Source of the DNA: Sphingobacterium hotanense
GTDB taxonomy: Bacteria > Bacteroidota > Bacteroidia > Sphingobacteriales > Sphingobacteriaceae
Direction of reading: 5' to 3'
Assembly: GCF_008274825.1 (NCBI RefSeq)
Contig: NZ_CP030848.1
Coordinates: 3,161,618 to 3,225,617, forward strand
Length of the DNA stretch: 64,000 nucleotides
Below, piece by piece: positions 25,336 through 33,077 of the stretch; position 1 is the first letter of the stretch, and each line of letters begins with the position of its first letter. The position numbers were made by a program, and so were the translations under genes. Below the pieces are notes generated by a model that did no database searches, was not told the origin of the DNA, and saw only the letters and a list, made by a program, of their open reading frames with translations.

Positions 25336-25869
25336 ATGGACAAAAAGAAATCATTAATAGCACTTTCGGCGGTTGCGTTAGGAACTGTTGCGTACAACCT
25401 ATTGCGCCCGGTAAAGTCAAAAGTCGACGTTATAGAACCTTTTGATCTACAGAAATATTTAGGCCGTTGGTATGAAATCGCGCGCTTCGATTTCCGCTGG
25501 GAGAAGAATCTAAAAAACGTCACAGCAGATTATTCGTTAAATGAAGACGGCTCCGTGTTGGTCAACAATCAAGGGATCAATATCACGACCGGAAAACATA
25601 AACAATCCATCGGCAAGGCGAAATTTGTTGATGAGGAAAATCGCGGCGCACTCAAAGTATCTTTCTTCGGCCCATTCTATGCCGGCTATAACATCGTCAA
25701 ACTCGATGAAAATTATCAGGATGCCTTAATCTTCGGCGACAACTTAGATTACATCTGGTTCCTATCACGCAACAAAACCATGTCGAAAGAACGCAAAGAA
25801 GCATATTTAAACTATGCTCAAGCGCATGGTTATGATACCTCCAAATTAGTCTGGACGATACAAGAATAA
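25336..25869 (+). CDS. Bacterial lipocalin (Blc-like), membrane-anchored
   Basis: A 177-residue lipocalin. The ATG at 25336 gives MDKKKSLIALSAVALGTVAYN, a single N-terminal transmembrane segment or uncleaved signal without a lipobox Cys, unlike enteric Blc, which is a lipoprotein. The lipocalin fold is clear from LQKYLGRWYEIARFD (the GxWYEIAR signature) and from ADYSLNEDGSVLVNN. FFGPFYAGYNIVKLDENYQDALIFG and YIWFLSRNKTMS follow, covering most of the usual Blc core. Family members bind fatty acids or lysophospholipids at the envelope. A strong terminator follows. The gene is divergent from DUF4268. Confidence 0.88.
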   Translation: MDKKKSLIALSAVALGTVAYNLLRPVKSKVDVIEPFDLQKYLGRWYEIARFDFRWEKNLKNVTADYSLNEDGSVLVNNQGINITTGKHKQSIGKAKFVDEENRGALKVSFFGPFYAGYNIVKLDENYQDALIFGDNLDYIWFLSRNKTMSKERKEAYLNYAQAHGYDTSKLVWTIQE

Positions 25870-25889
25870 AACAATAAACTTCATAAATA

Positions 25890-25917
25890 AAGCCTGGGTT
25901 AGAACTCAGGCTTTTTT
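25890..25917 (+). terminator. Terminator of the lipocalin gene
   Basis: AAGCCTG (25890-25896) pairs with CAGGCTT (25907-25913), followed by a T run. It lies 20 bp after the stop codon. Confidence 0.8.
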
Positions 25918-25935
25918 CGTAAAAGACTGCTTCGA

Positions 25936-26017
25936 CTTAAAGCCCTTTCAAAACCCTTTCAAACCCAATGCATAGCCCTTTCAGAACCGCTCCCAATTGG
26001 GTTTGATTGGGGTTAGA
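25936..26017. repeat. REP-like hairpin element, type I, fused to a broken IS
   Basis: Starts TTAAAGCCCTTTCAAAACCC and ends GATTGGGGTTAGATT, where it meets the truncated IS. It shares its start (TTAAAGCCCTTTCAAA), CCCAATG, AACCGCT and the end GATTGGGGTTAGATT with the element at 61341-61438. It contains inner palindromes such as CCCAATTGGG. The last 15 codons of the neighbouring transposase frame are written in this sequence. Confidence 0.65.
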
Positions 26018-26886
26018 TTACCGAACACATGTACTAATCGTCCTTTGGTAGATCTGACCTTACTTGCGTTTTGTATCTGTGTTTTTTCATTTATCCAATT
26101 AAAAAAGGATTCGATTGGTTGTCTTACCTTAGATACTGCTCTTGAAAACAGGTCATTATAAGCACGATCCCTGTTTTTTAAACAATCTGGTTTTCCTTGG
26201 GTTTCCCTTATCGGAGTATACATAATTGATTTTTTTTCTTTATAAAACCACTCGAAGAACGGGGCGTCACGGTATATCTTGTCACCAAAGAACGTCCTAC
26301 CTGCGATGGATGCCCAATTCTCCTTAAATATGTTCAGGTCACTTTCAGATGCCTTGCTTATTACAATGCTTTCCGGACGAGGCAGCGTGGATTTGTTATA
26401 GCTGTTGAGCGCATGAAGCTTTAATCCAAAATACCAAAGCCTCTTCGTTGAGCAGAAGCTTTTATCCATTATCTCCAGAGCTACCTTTGCCCTTCTAGTC
26501 CCACTGCAGGTTATGATGGGCATAGAGTCCAGTAGGGAAAATTCTCTGGAGCACTCCTCTGGTGCAAAGTCCTCTACAACTGACTGACAAAGAGATCTCA
26601 AAACATCAAAAAGGCGGTTGATACGGGTGTTGAATGCTACGTATGAAGTTAGCTTGGGAAACCAATCCATCAGATAATCCGAGGCGAATTTATGGATCTG
26701 CTTGATCCTTAGCCGCTGTTCCTCGTGCATACTGAATAAATAGATGGTCAAAACCTCCTGATCAGTAAAGTCAGGTTTGTTATTGTTTGAAAATCGCTGA
26801 CAGTAATATTGCAGTTCACTGTCATATTTATCACAAACATACTGGTATAATTTTATTAATTTTAGAGCCTTGGCCTGATTGATCAT
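25981..26886 (-). CDS. IS982-family transposase, 3' end replaced
   Basis: A DDE transposase of 301 residues with catalytic residues visible as LLDSMP (Asp120), FGDKIY (Asp202) and QPIESFF (Glu259), and the FGLKLH motif near 153. It is about 97 percent identical to the copy at 48465. The two match through VHVFG near residue 285. After that this copy reads NLTPIKPNWERF, encoded by the adjoining repeat, instead of KLTACFIKPIFNP. The catalytic core is intact, but the element has lost its right end, so the copy cannot be mobilised in the normal way; the protein might still act on the intact copy in trans. Confidence 0.85.
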   Translation of the reverse strand: MINQAKALKLIKLYQYVCDKYDSELQYYCQRFSNNNKPDFTDQEVLTIYLFSMHEEQRLRIKQIHKFASDYLMDWFPKLTSYVAFNTRINRLFDVLRSLCQSVVEDFAPEECSREFSLLDSMPIITCSGTRRAKVALEIMDKSFCSTKRLWYFGLKLHALNSYNKSTLPRPESIVISKASESDLNIFKENWASIAGRTFFGDKIYRDAPFFEWFYKEKKSIMYTPIRETQGKPDCLKNRDRAYNDLFSRAVSKVRQPIESFFNWINEKTQIQNASKVRSTKGRLVHVFGNLTPIKPNWERF

Positions 26887-27003
26887 GTTGTTTAATAATG
26901 CGTAAGGAACATTATAAATATAATGATAATCAGGCTTTTATGCAAGTTTTCACCCCTCTTTTTAAGAAACTTTTTCCAATATATTTCAACCCTTAATTCG
27001 CAT
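26018..27003 (-). mobile_element. Truncated IS982-type element (right end deleted)
   Basis: This 986-bp element carries the left terminal repeat (ATGCGAATTAAGGGTTGAAA on the minus strand, ending at 27003). It corresponds to the first 986 bp of the intact 1033-bp element at 48348. The last 47 bp, including the right terminal repeat and the end of the transposase gene, are missing and REP-like sequence lies in their place. A palindrome (TTATAATG...CATTATTA) lies just upstream of the transposase start, as in the other copy. The flank at 27004 begins TAGTAGTTAGTATTTAGACC, the same as beside the other copy. Confidence 0.88.
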
Positions 27004-27035
27004 TAGTAGTTAGTATTTAGACCTATAGCGTCTAT
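27004..27035. repeat. TAGTAGTTAG repeat flanking the truncated IS
   Basis: TAGTAGTTAGTATTTAGACC at 27004-27023, continuing CTATAGCG. The same unit borders the intact IS at 49381, and an inverted pair of related units lies at 30778-30973. Confidence 0.8.
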
Positions 27036-27097
27036 GATAAGGGTATTGAACTGGATTTTCTTTAAACCTTTAGATTAAAGAAGAAGAGAAATTGTCT

Positions 27098-27383
27098 TTG
27101 ACCCAGGAAAGGATAAGAGGATTATTAGGATATTTTGTTTTGAACCAGGAAAGGAAGGATTTAAGGATGGGCAGGATCATGTAGAAAGGTTAGACTTGTA
27201 TTTTTCATAGGATACGTTTAGTGAAACGTCTCCTGTAGCACATTCCGTCCCTCCTTTATTCGCCAATTGTCTGATCCTGTTTATCCTTAAATCCTTCCTT
27301 TCCTGGTTCAGAAACAGCCCATTTTTTCTTTCAAAACGATCCTGCCAATCCTTGCATCCTTCCTTTCCTGGTTCAAACAATCT
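27098..27383. repeat. GGAAAGGAAGGAT repeat cluster with a 39-bp inverted pair
   Basis: Units of CCAGGAAAGGAAGGAT followed by AGGAT and CAGGATCA words. The unit at 27141-27179 and its reverse complement at 27272-27310 differ at 3 of 39 positions and are separated by 92 bp. A partial direct unit lies at about 27098, and a further inverted unit at about 27338-27376. Related units occur at 49478-49555. A short open frame through this region (27177-27392) is built from the repeats and is not a gene. This accounts for most of the 469-bp gap between the IS and the next gene. Confidence 0.75.
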
Positions 27384-27444
27384 TCCCCTCATTTAAAGGT
27401 TCAAAGAAAATCCCCTCCAATGCCCATAGCATAGCAGCAATACT

Positions 27445-27478
27445 CTAAAATCTGATGTCTAAAATCTAATGTCTAATC
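27445..27478. repeat. TCTAATGTCTAA repeat
   Basis: Tandem imperfect units CTAAAATCTGATGT and CTAAAATCTAATGTCTAATC. The same words (TAAATCTAATGTCTAACATC) follow the GGAAAGG units at 49560-49590, so the order of modules is the same at the two IS loci. Confidence 0.65.
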
Positions 27479-27781
27479 AAATATTGCCTGAATTACCCCA
27501 TACTCTAGCGTTGTATCTTGGGCGATACTTTCTGCTATTTCCATCAGGTCTTGTGGGGAGATGATATTTTTGAGGCCGGCGTTGAACAAGCCTGTAAGAA
27601 CTTGTGCGGCTTCGAGTTTTTCTGCTGGGTTGATGAGTGAGCTACCTAGGTAGAAATTTAATACGGAGCCAGCGTAGTCGCCAAAGAGTTCGAAGCTCAA
27701 CGATTTCTTTTGCGATCTGAGATGGCTAAGGAATTTCTCGAAATCCCCTTGCAGCATATTCATTTGGGTAGCTGTTAACAT
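27473..27781 (-). CDS. Small hypothetical protein
   Basis: A 102-residue product from the ATG at 27781 (MLTATQMNMLQGDFEKFL); the frame extends upstream but that part is low in coding character. It is predicted to be all-helical and acidic, with no signal peptide or membrane segment (LGDFEKFLSHLRSQ-like helix, then LINPAEKLEAAQVLTGLF and DLMEIAESIAQDTTLEYG). I do not recognise the family. Its C-terminal codons overlap the TCTAATGTCTAA repeat. It lies 111 bp downstream of the DUF937-OmpA gene on the same strand and could be its operon partner. Confidence 0.5.
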   Translation of the reverse strand: MLTATQMNMLQGDFEKFLSHLRSQKKSLSFELFGDYAGSVLNFYLGSSLINPAEKLEAAQVLTGLFNAGLKNIISPQDLMEIAESIAQDTTLEYGVIQAIFD

Positions 27782-27892
27782 AGCACAAAAATAATGATTA
27801 GAACCACGTTTTAAAATGGTATCAAAAAATCGGCGCACCATTCTTCAATGAAGAATATGTGCGCCGACAATTTAATTTAGAAAAAACTTAAC

Positions 27893-29236
27893 TTATTTTC
27901 TAACACTGATTGATACACGTCTGTCTTTGATACGATCAGATTCTGGTGCATTAGCTTCATATTTTGCTAATGAAGATCCATATCCTTCGGTATCCACTAC
28001 TCTATCGCCCACACCCATCTTATCTAATTCTGCTTTTACCGCATCTGCACGCTCACCTGATAATTTCAAGTTGAATGCTTCATCACCTGTCTTATCTGTA
28101 TATCCACCGATTTTCACTTTTACATCTGGATAAACTTTTAAGATAGCTGCAAGATTTTGCAATTGTGTTTGGCTATCCGCAGTAATTGTTGAAGTCCCTG
28201 TTTCGAAATTTAAGTTATCGAAGTCGAACCAACGATCTTTCAACTGGTCATCTGAAAATTGCTTATAGTCGCTATTCAAGAATGCTACTAATTGATCTTC
28301 AATACCACCTTTGTATGCATTTAATGTGCTGTTATCTGGTAAAGTCACCATGATCGACTCGCGCACTGGCGCTGTGGTCACCGTATCAACGATGGTATCA
28401 ACAGGCGCAACGGTCGATGGGATGGTGTCGGTTGTAGCTGTTTCATTTTCACGGCTACATCCCTTTCCAAATAAGAACCAAAGCAATAGCAGCAATAATG
28501 GAATTAATAACCACCATAAACCACCGCCTTTTTTACGTTCCTCTTCACGGATATGTGCTACCGGGCGATCTTCGGCGCGGTTTTCCATACGTGTTACCGG
28601 TGGAACAATTGGATCGTCGACCACTACATCTCTAACAGGGTCTACGATAGGCTCGCGCTCAGAAGGCGGTGTTACCGGTCTTCCTTCCACAACACCTGGT
28701 TGCGAAAGCAATGAAGAGCCAAGAACGCCTAGATTCAATCCTGAAGGCAATGCGGCGAGGAAATCAGACTTGTTATTGTCCAATAACCCTGAAATACGGC
28801 TAGTATCCCAATCTGTACCGTTCTTTGTTAAAGCTCCGATTACGCCGGGTAGTGCCGTTTTAAATAACTGCATAACCGAGCTTCCGTTAGTGTGAAGAAA
28901 TCCAGAAATCGTTGCGATCACCTGATCTAACCCTCCACCGAAAATAGAAGATATCAGGTGGGATCCTTTTTCAGCATCTGCGGGATCATTATCCACTCTG
29001 TTCCAAACGGAACCCAGATCTGAGAAATTTATCTGTGAAAAATATTGTTTTAAAACATCGAAAATTCCACTTTGCTCCGACGGAGATTTGCTCTGCAATC
29101 CGAGGAATAAGGAAGGAATTACGGCGTCTAAACCTTTGCGAACGTTGTCTGACGACTCGCCGTGCTTAGCGGCTAGGTTGTCGAAGACCTGATCATTAAA
29201 ATATGATCGAGCGGTTGTTAATAAACTATTTTCCAT
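27893..29236 (-). CDS. DUF937-OmpA fusion protein
   Basis: A 447-residue protein from the ATG at 29236 (MENSLLTTARSYF). Residues about 1-170 match DUF937 (helical repeats such as FDVLKQYFSQINFSDL, SHLISSIFGGGLDQV). A Pro/Arg-rich linker follows at about 190-240, then one transmembrane helix near 243-262 (WWLLIPLLLLLLWFLFG). The C-terminal OmpA peptidoglycan-binding domain has FETGTSTITADSQTQL, VKIGGYTDKTGDEAFNLKLS and RIKDRRVSISVRK. It is probably inner-membrane anchored with the OmpA domain in the periplasm and DUF937 in the cytoplasm. The role is unknown; possibly it links a cytoplasmic assembly to the wall. Confidence 0.85.
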   Translation of the reverse strand: MENSLLTTARSYFNDQVFDNLAAKHGESSDNVRKGLDAVIPSLFLGLQSKSPSEQSGIFDVLKQYFSQINFSDLGSVWNRVDNDPADAEKGSHLISSIFGGGLDQVIATISGFLHTNGSSVMQLFKTALPGVIGALTKNGTDWDTSRISGLLDNNKSDFLAALPSGLNLGVLGSSLLSQPGVVEGRPVTPPSEREPIVDPVRDVVVDDPIVPPVTRMENRAEDRPVAHIREEERKKGGGLWWLLIPLLLLLLWFLFGKGCSRENETATTDTIPSTVAPVDTIVDTVTTAPVRESIMVTLPDNSTLNAYKGGIEDQLVAFLNSDYKQFSDDQLKDRWFDFDNLNFETGTSTITADSQTQLQNLAAILKVYPDVKVKIGGYTDKTGDEAFNLKLSGERADAVKAELDKMGVGDRVVDTEGYGSSLAKYEANAPESDRIKDRRVSISVRK

Positions 29237-29335
29237 ACTGTTTATATATTGATATGTTGAATTAACAAGCAGTGTAATATTTTTGTTTGCATGAAGACAC
29301 ATTATTAAATTAACCTTATATTAACATCCTAACCG

Positions 29336-29343
29336 TATTTTTG
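29336..29343 (+). promoter_or_regulatory. Candidate -7 promoter box for the alkaline phosphatase gene
   Basis: TATTTTTG, matching TAnnTTTG, 23 bp upstream of the ATG at 29367. Confidence 0.4.
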
Positions 29344-29366
29344 AAAAAAATCAAATATTATTACAC

Positions 29367-30776
29367 ATGATCAAAAGAAGTATAAGCTTTTTCTTTGCGT
29401 TTGTTTTATGCGTTGGATTGAGCTTTGGACAGAAACAACCGAAGTACATCTTCTATCTGATTGGCGACGGAATGGGCTTAAACCAAGTACAAGCAGCCGA
29501 GGTTTTTTTAGCGAGCCAGCAAAATAAAAACAGCACAGTACCGATGGTATTCAGCACCTTCCCTTATGCAACGCACGCAACATCACATTCATTATCGCAT
29601 GGCGTAACAGATTCGGGCGCTGGAGGTACTGCATTAGCGGTAGGTTATAAAACAAAGAATGGCGTAATCGGTATGGACAGCGCTGGTGTGAAAGCGTATG
29701 AAAGTATTGCATACAAAGCGAAGAAAAAGGGCATGAAGGTAGGTATCACAACGAGCGTAAGTATCGACCACGCGACTCCTGCTTCTTTCTTTGCAAACCA
29801 AAAAGACCGCGACATGTACTATGAAATCGGTCAAGATATCATCAAATCTAATTTCGACTTCTTTGCTGGTGCTGGATTCTTGAAGCCTGAGACCAATGCA
29901 AAAGGTGAAAAAGTAGCACCATTAATTCCGCAACTAGAAAAGGCGGGTTACACGATGTTGTACGGGATGAACGATTTCAACAAAGTAAAGAGCGGAAAAA
30001 ACAAATTGATCTTGATGAACAATCAAGGTACTTCACCTGTGTCATTGAAATTTGCGATCGACCAAGAAGCAAACGACATGAACCTTGCGAATATAACAGA
30101 AGCAGCCATTAAAACATTGAGCCAAGGAAACCAAGGTTTCTTCTTAATGGTTGAAGGTGGAAAAATCGACTGGGCATGCCACGCCAATGACGGTGCAGCA
30201 GCAATTCAGGAAGTACTAGATTTCAACAAAGCGGTTCAGAAAGCGTATGATTTTTATCAAAAACATCCGGAGGAAACATTAATCATCGTTACTGCAGACC
30301 ATGAAACCGGTGGCATGGGTGTTGGCAATGGTGGTTCTACCCTTCGCATTAATAACATCAAGAATCAGAAAATTTCGCAAGAAGCGCTTTCCACAAAAAT
30401 CAACGAGCTCCGCGAGAAAAACAATAGCGCATCTTGGGAACAAGTGAAAGCCTTGTTGAGCGAGCAAACAGGTCTATGGAACAACGTAAAAGTTAGCGAA
30501 AAAGAAGAGAAAGAAATCTTCGCAGCCTACGAAAAGAGCTTCGTGAATCACCAAAATGAAACGGCAAAAAGCCTATACGCAAACAACGATAAAATTGCTT
30601 CCCTAGCAATCAACGCTTTAAACAAAGTGTCGTCTATCAGTTGGGCATCAGGAAGCCACTCAGCTGCATATATCCCGGTTTATGCAATCGGCGTAGGCGC
30701 TGAAAACTTCAGCCATAAGATGGATAATGTTGATATCCCAAGAACATTGGGAAAGGTTGCTGGTTGGGAATTTTAA
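29367..30776 (+). CDS. Alkaline phosphatase (PhoA superfamily)
   Basis: A 469-residue exported phosphomonoesterase that releases phosphate from organic esters in the periplasm. The signal peptide is MIKRSISFFFAFVLCVGLSFGQ. The metal site begins in YLIGDGMGLNQ. The nucleophile Ser lies near residue 82 in VTDSGAGGTALAVG, and SIDHATPASFFA and TADHETGGMGVG supply further metal ligands. A final His is in GSHSAAYIPVYAIG. The order and spacing fit PhoA-type enzymes. The gene stands alone; a nested palindrome with a terminator-like hairpin follows its stop codon. Phosphate control is likely by analogy but no Pho box can be recognised in this phylum. Confidence 0.94.
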   Translation: MIKRSISFFFAFVLCVGLSFGQKQPKYIFYLIGDGMGLNQVQAAEVFLASQQNKNSTVPMVFSTFPYATHATSHSLSHGVTDSGAGGTALAVGYKTKNGVIGMDSAGVKAYESIAYKAKKKGMKVGITTSVSIDHATPASFFANQKDRDMYYEIGQDIIKSNFDFFAGAGFLKPETNAKGEKVAPLIPQLEKAGYTMLYGMNDFNKVKSGKNKLILMNNQGTSPVSLKFAIDQEANDMNLANITEAAIKTLSQGNQGFFLMVEGGKIDWACHANDGAAAIQEVLDFNKAVQKAYDFYQKHPEETLIIVTADHETGGMGVGNGGSTLRINNIKNQKISQEALSTKINELREKNNSASWEQVKALLSEQTGLWNNVKVSEKEEKEIFAAYEKSFVNHQNETAKSLYANNDKIASLAINALNKVSSISWASGSHSAAYIPVYAIGVGAENFSHKMDNVDIPRTLGKVAGWEF

Positions 30777-30777
30777 G

Positions 30778-30973
30778 TTAGTATTTAGTAGTTAGTATTT
30801 AGTATTAAGACCTAGAAAGAAGGTATTAACGCTAAGTTAGGCTAGTATTTAATAGTTCGAATTTATTATTAAGACCTAGAAAGAAGGTTTAAATAATAAA
30901 TTCGAACTATTTTTTTGCAATAGCATGGCGACCCTAGGTCTAATTACTAACTACTAAATACTAACTACTACTA
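30778..30973. repeat. Nested inverted repeat with TAGTAGTTAG ends
   Basis: An outer imperfect inverted repeat of about 38 bp joins 30778-30815 (GTTAGTATTTAGTAGTTAG ... ATTAAGACCTAG) to 30934-30972 (CTAGGTCTAATTACTAAC ...). Inside, TATTAAGACCTAGAAAG...AAGGT occurs twice as a 22-bp direct repeat (30803-30824 and 30867-30888). The second copy sits in the loop of a perfect 20-bp hairpin (30851-30911). The layout resembles a miniature inverted-repeat element. Its right end overlaps the stop codon of the pirin gene. Confidence 0.75.
30851..30918 (+). terminator. Perfect 20-bp hairpin with T run, probable terminator of the phosphatase gene
   Basis: AATAGTTCGAATTTATTATT at 30851-30870 is perfectly complementary to 30892-30911, with a 21-nt loop, and runs into a T tract up to about 30917. 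It is 75 bp after the phosphatase stop codon and read in its direction. It is also the core of the nested repeat. Confidence 0.6.
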
Positions 30974-31684
30974 CCCCACCGGCACTTCCATCAACAAAAA
31001 CTCTGCAGGGGTACTAGCCTTGATAGACACATGCTTCTCGCCGATGATTCCTAGGCCATCGCGAGTGTGCATCAATTGTTTTCCGACTTCGATATCTCCT
31101 TTTAACACGAAAACATACAGACCGTTGCTTGGATCTTTCAGTACGTATTCGCGGGTGTATCCTGCTTCGAATTCTGCGAGATGGAACCAGGCATTTTGAT
31201 GGATCCATACGCCTTCGTCGTCGGCATTTGGGGATAAGATCTGTAAGAAATTGTTGTGTGCTTTTTCTTTGTCGATGGCTTGCTGATCATAGCGTGGCTC
31301 GACGTTCTGTTTATTGGGGATTACCCATATCTGCAGGAATTTCACAGGGTCTACCTCCGAATGGTTGTATTCGCTGTGCTCAATTCCTGTTCCGGCGCTC
31401 ATCACCTGTATATCGCCCGGTTTAATTACCGAACCGTTGCCCATGCTGTCGTTATGTGCAAGCTCGCCTTCCAATGGAATGGAGATAATTTCCATATTGC
31501 TATGTGGATGCCTCCCGAATCCCATACCTCCGGATACATAGTCGTCGTTCAGGACGCGTAGAACTCCGAAGTTCATGCGTTCTGCGTCCATATATCCTGC
31601 AAAACTAAATGTATGTCTAGAGTGCAACCAGCCGTGATTTGCATCTCCTCTTGAATCCGCTTCGTGATAAATATACTTTGCCAT
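30971..31684 (-). CDS. Pirin-family protein
   Basis: A 237-residue bicupin of the pirin family; the ATG at 31684 (MAKYIYHEADSRG) is preferred to the upstream frame. The N-terminal cupin shows FGRHPHSNMEIISIPLEG, HNDSMGNGSVIKPGDIQVM and GTGIEHSEYN, supplying three His and one Glu metal ligands as in active pirins. Residues GANHG-like at the start (SRGDANHGWLHSRHTFSF) are also typical. Bacterial pirins include quercetin 2,3-dioxygenases, but substrate and role are not predictable from sequence. It is the last gene before the repeat region and shares its stop codon with the repeat. The radC gene lies 83 bp upstream on the same strand. Confidence 0.9.
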   Translation of the reverse strand: MAKYIYHEADSRGDANHGWLHSRHTFSFAGYMDAERMNFGVLRVLNDDYVSGGMGFGRHPHSNMEIISIPLEGELAHNDSMGNGSVIKPGDIQVMSAGTGIEHSEYNHSEVDPVKFLQIWVIPNKQNVEPRYDQQAIDKEKAHNNFLQILSPNADDEGVWIHQNAWFHLAEFEAGYTREYVLKDPSNGLYVFVLKGDIEVGKQLMHTRDGLGIIGEKHVSIKASTPAEFLLMEVPVG

Positions 31685-31767
31685 AATGTGTATCCTTCTT
31701 ATTTGATAACGCAAATTTGAACAAAAGGGTTTGCCCGGGCATTGATGTAGGATAAGAATTTTACGGA

Positions 31768-32457
31768 TTATAGCAATCCTTCATCACGAAAGCTTAAGTA
31801 AGCACAGTCGGTGAAAATTAGATGGTCGTGGACACGGATATCGATCAATTCAGCGGCTCGAACAATCTTTTGGGTAATCTTTATATCTGTATCGCTGGCT
31901 TTCAAGGTACCGGACGGATGATTATGTGCTAGAATAATGGAGTGGCATTTATTGAGCAAGGCAAATCGAAAGATGGTGCGGATGTCAACCGGCGTAAAAT
32001 CATTGCCCCCTCTTCCTATCAACTGCGTATCGACGACCTTACATGCAGTATTCAGATAGATAGTCCAGAATTCTTCATGCGGTAGATCCTGCAATTGCGA
32101 CCGGAAGAACTCGTAGACAAGTTTGCTGGAGTTAAGGATCGGAATATCGGTCTGTTTGGTTTCCTGCCGCCGCCTTCCGAGCTCGAGCGCAGCAATAATA
32201 CTGATTGCTTTCGCCTCGCCTATGCCTTTGTATTCGCAGAGGTCATGGACTTCGAGTTTGGAGAGTTGAAGGAGGTTATGATTAACACCCGCTAGAACGC
32301 GCTTACAGAGTTCGACGGCTGTTTCTGTTCGAGATCCAGAACCGATAACTATCGCTAATAACTCTGCATCGGTCACAGCCCGACGGCCTCGTTCCAGTAG
32401 TTTTTCTCTCGGTCTATCGGCTTCTGCCCATTCGCGGATGACCATTTTTTGAAACAT
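31768..32457 (-). CDS. radC: RadC-family JAB-domain protein
   Basis: A 229-residue protein with the two usual parts. The N-terminal part is a helix-hairpin-helix-like region (KLEVHDLCEYKGIGEAKA, residues about 65-85), and an MPN/JAB domain occupies about 105-229. The metal-binding JAMM signature HNHPSGTLKASDTD is complete, with an upstream conserved Glu in EEFWTIYLN. The family is historically called a DNA repair protein, but its molecular function is unsettled; many members may be deubiquitinase-like peptidases or nucleases. This is the full-length chromosomal form, not the short plasmid form. It is monocistronic and divergent from the cyclophilin gene. Confidence 0.93.
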   Translation of the reverse strand: MFQKMVIREWAEADRPREKLLERGRRAVTDAELLAIVIGSGSRTETAVELCKRVLAGVNHNLLQLSKLEVHDLCEYKGIGEAKAISIIAALELGRRRQETKQTDIPILNSSKLVYEFFRSQLQDLPHEEFWTIYLNTACKVVDTQLIGRGGNDFTPVDIRTIFRFALLNKCHSIILAHNHPSGTLKASDTDIKITQKIVRAAELIDIRVHDHLIFTDCAYLSFRDEGLL

Positions 32458-32572
32458 GTGATATCTATTTGATTAACAATCGATTCCTTCTAAATATACG
32501 AATTCAATCAGACTTAAACGCATTCAATATCAACATCTTAACCGGATAACTTCCAATTTTAGCCTAAAACCT

Positions 32573-32580
32573 TATCTTTG
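32573..32580 (+). promoter_or_regulatory. Candidate -7 promoter box for the cyclophilin gene
   Basis: TATCTTTG, an exact TAnnTTTG match, 27 bp upstream of the ATG at 32608. Confidence 0.55.
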
Positions 32581-32607
32581 TAAATATTTTTCGAATGAAT
32601 TGAACTT

Positions 32608-33066
32608 ATGAGTAAAGCAATTATCAAAACAGAAAAAGGTGATATGACTGTGCAATTTTACACAGAAGATGCACCGAATACAGTAGCGAACTTTATTAAA
32701 TTGGCTAAATCAGGATATTACGATGGATTAACGTTTCACCGCGTAATCAACGATTTCGTAATCCAAGGTGGTTGTCCGAATACGCGCGAAGGCGCAACAG
32801 GAATGCCAGGTACTGGTGGTCCGGGTTACAAAATTGACTGTGAATTAGACGGAAATAACCAATACCACGACCGCGGTGTGTTATCAATGGCACATGCTGG
32901 TCGCAATACTGGCGGATCACAATTCTTTATTTGCCATAGCCGCAACAATACGGCACACTTAGACAGAAACCACACTTGTTTTGGTAAAGTAATCGAGAAC
33001 GTAGATGTGGTAGACGATATCCGCCAAGGCGATCGTATCTTAGGTATTGAAGTTATTGAAGATTAA
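32608..33066 (+). CDS. Cyclophilin-type peptidyl-prolyl cis-trans isomerase
   Basis: Catalyses proline isomerisation during protein folding. The 152-residue length is that of a single cytoplasmic cyclophilin domain with no signal peptide. Family motifs are [21 protein letters not shown], with the catalytic Arg, FVIQGGCP, and [19 protein letters not shown], also part of the active site. [11 protein letters not shown] follows near the end. A clear TATCTTTG promoter precedes it. The DUF5606 gene begins 11 bp after its stop codon, so the two form an operon that ends at the terminator at 33501. Confidence 0.95.
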   Translation: MSKAIIKTEKGDMTVQFYTEDAPNTVANFIKLAKSGYYDGLTFHRVINDFVIQGGCPNTREGATGMPGTGGPGYKIDCELDGNNQYHDRGVLSMAHAGRNTGGSQFFICHSRNNTAHLDRNHTCFGKVIENVDVVDDIRQGDRILGIEVIED

Positions 33067-33077
33067 TAAAGAGAAAG

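Noticed and set aside
27098-27383. Repeat units that might be a CRISPR array
   Set aside because: The units are imperfect and unequally spaced, occur in both orientations, and have no unique spacers of constant length and no cas genes.
27177-27392. Open frame of 71 codons in the repeat field
   Set aside because: It is built from the inverted GGAAAGG units, with no family match and no start signal.
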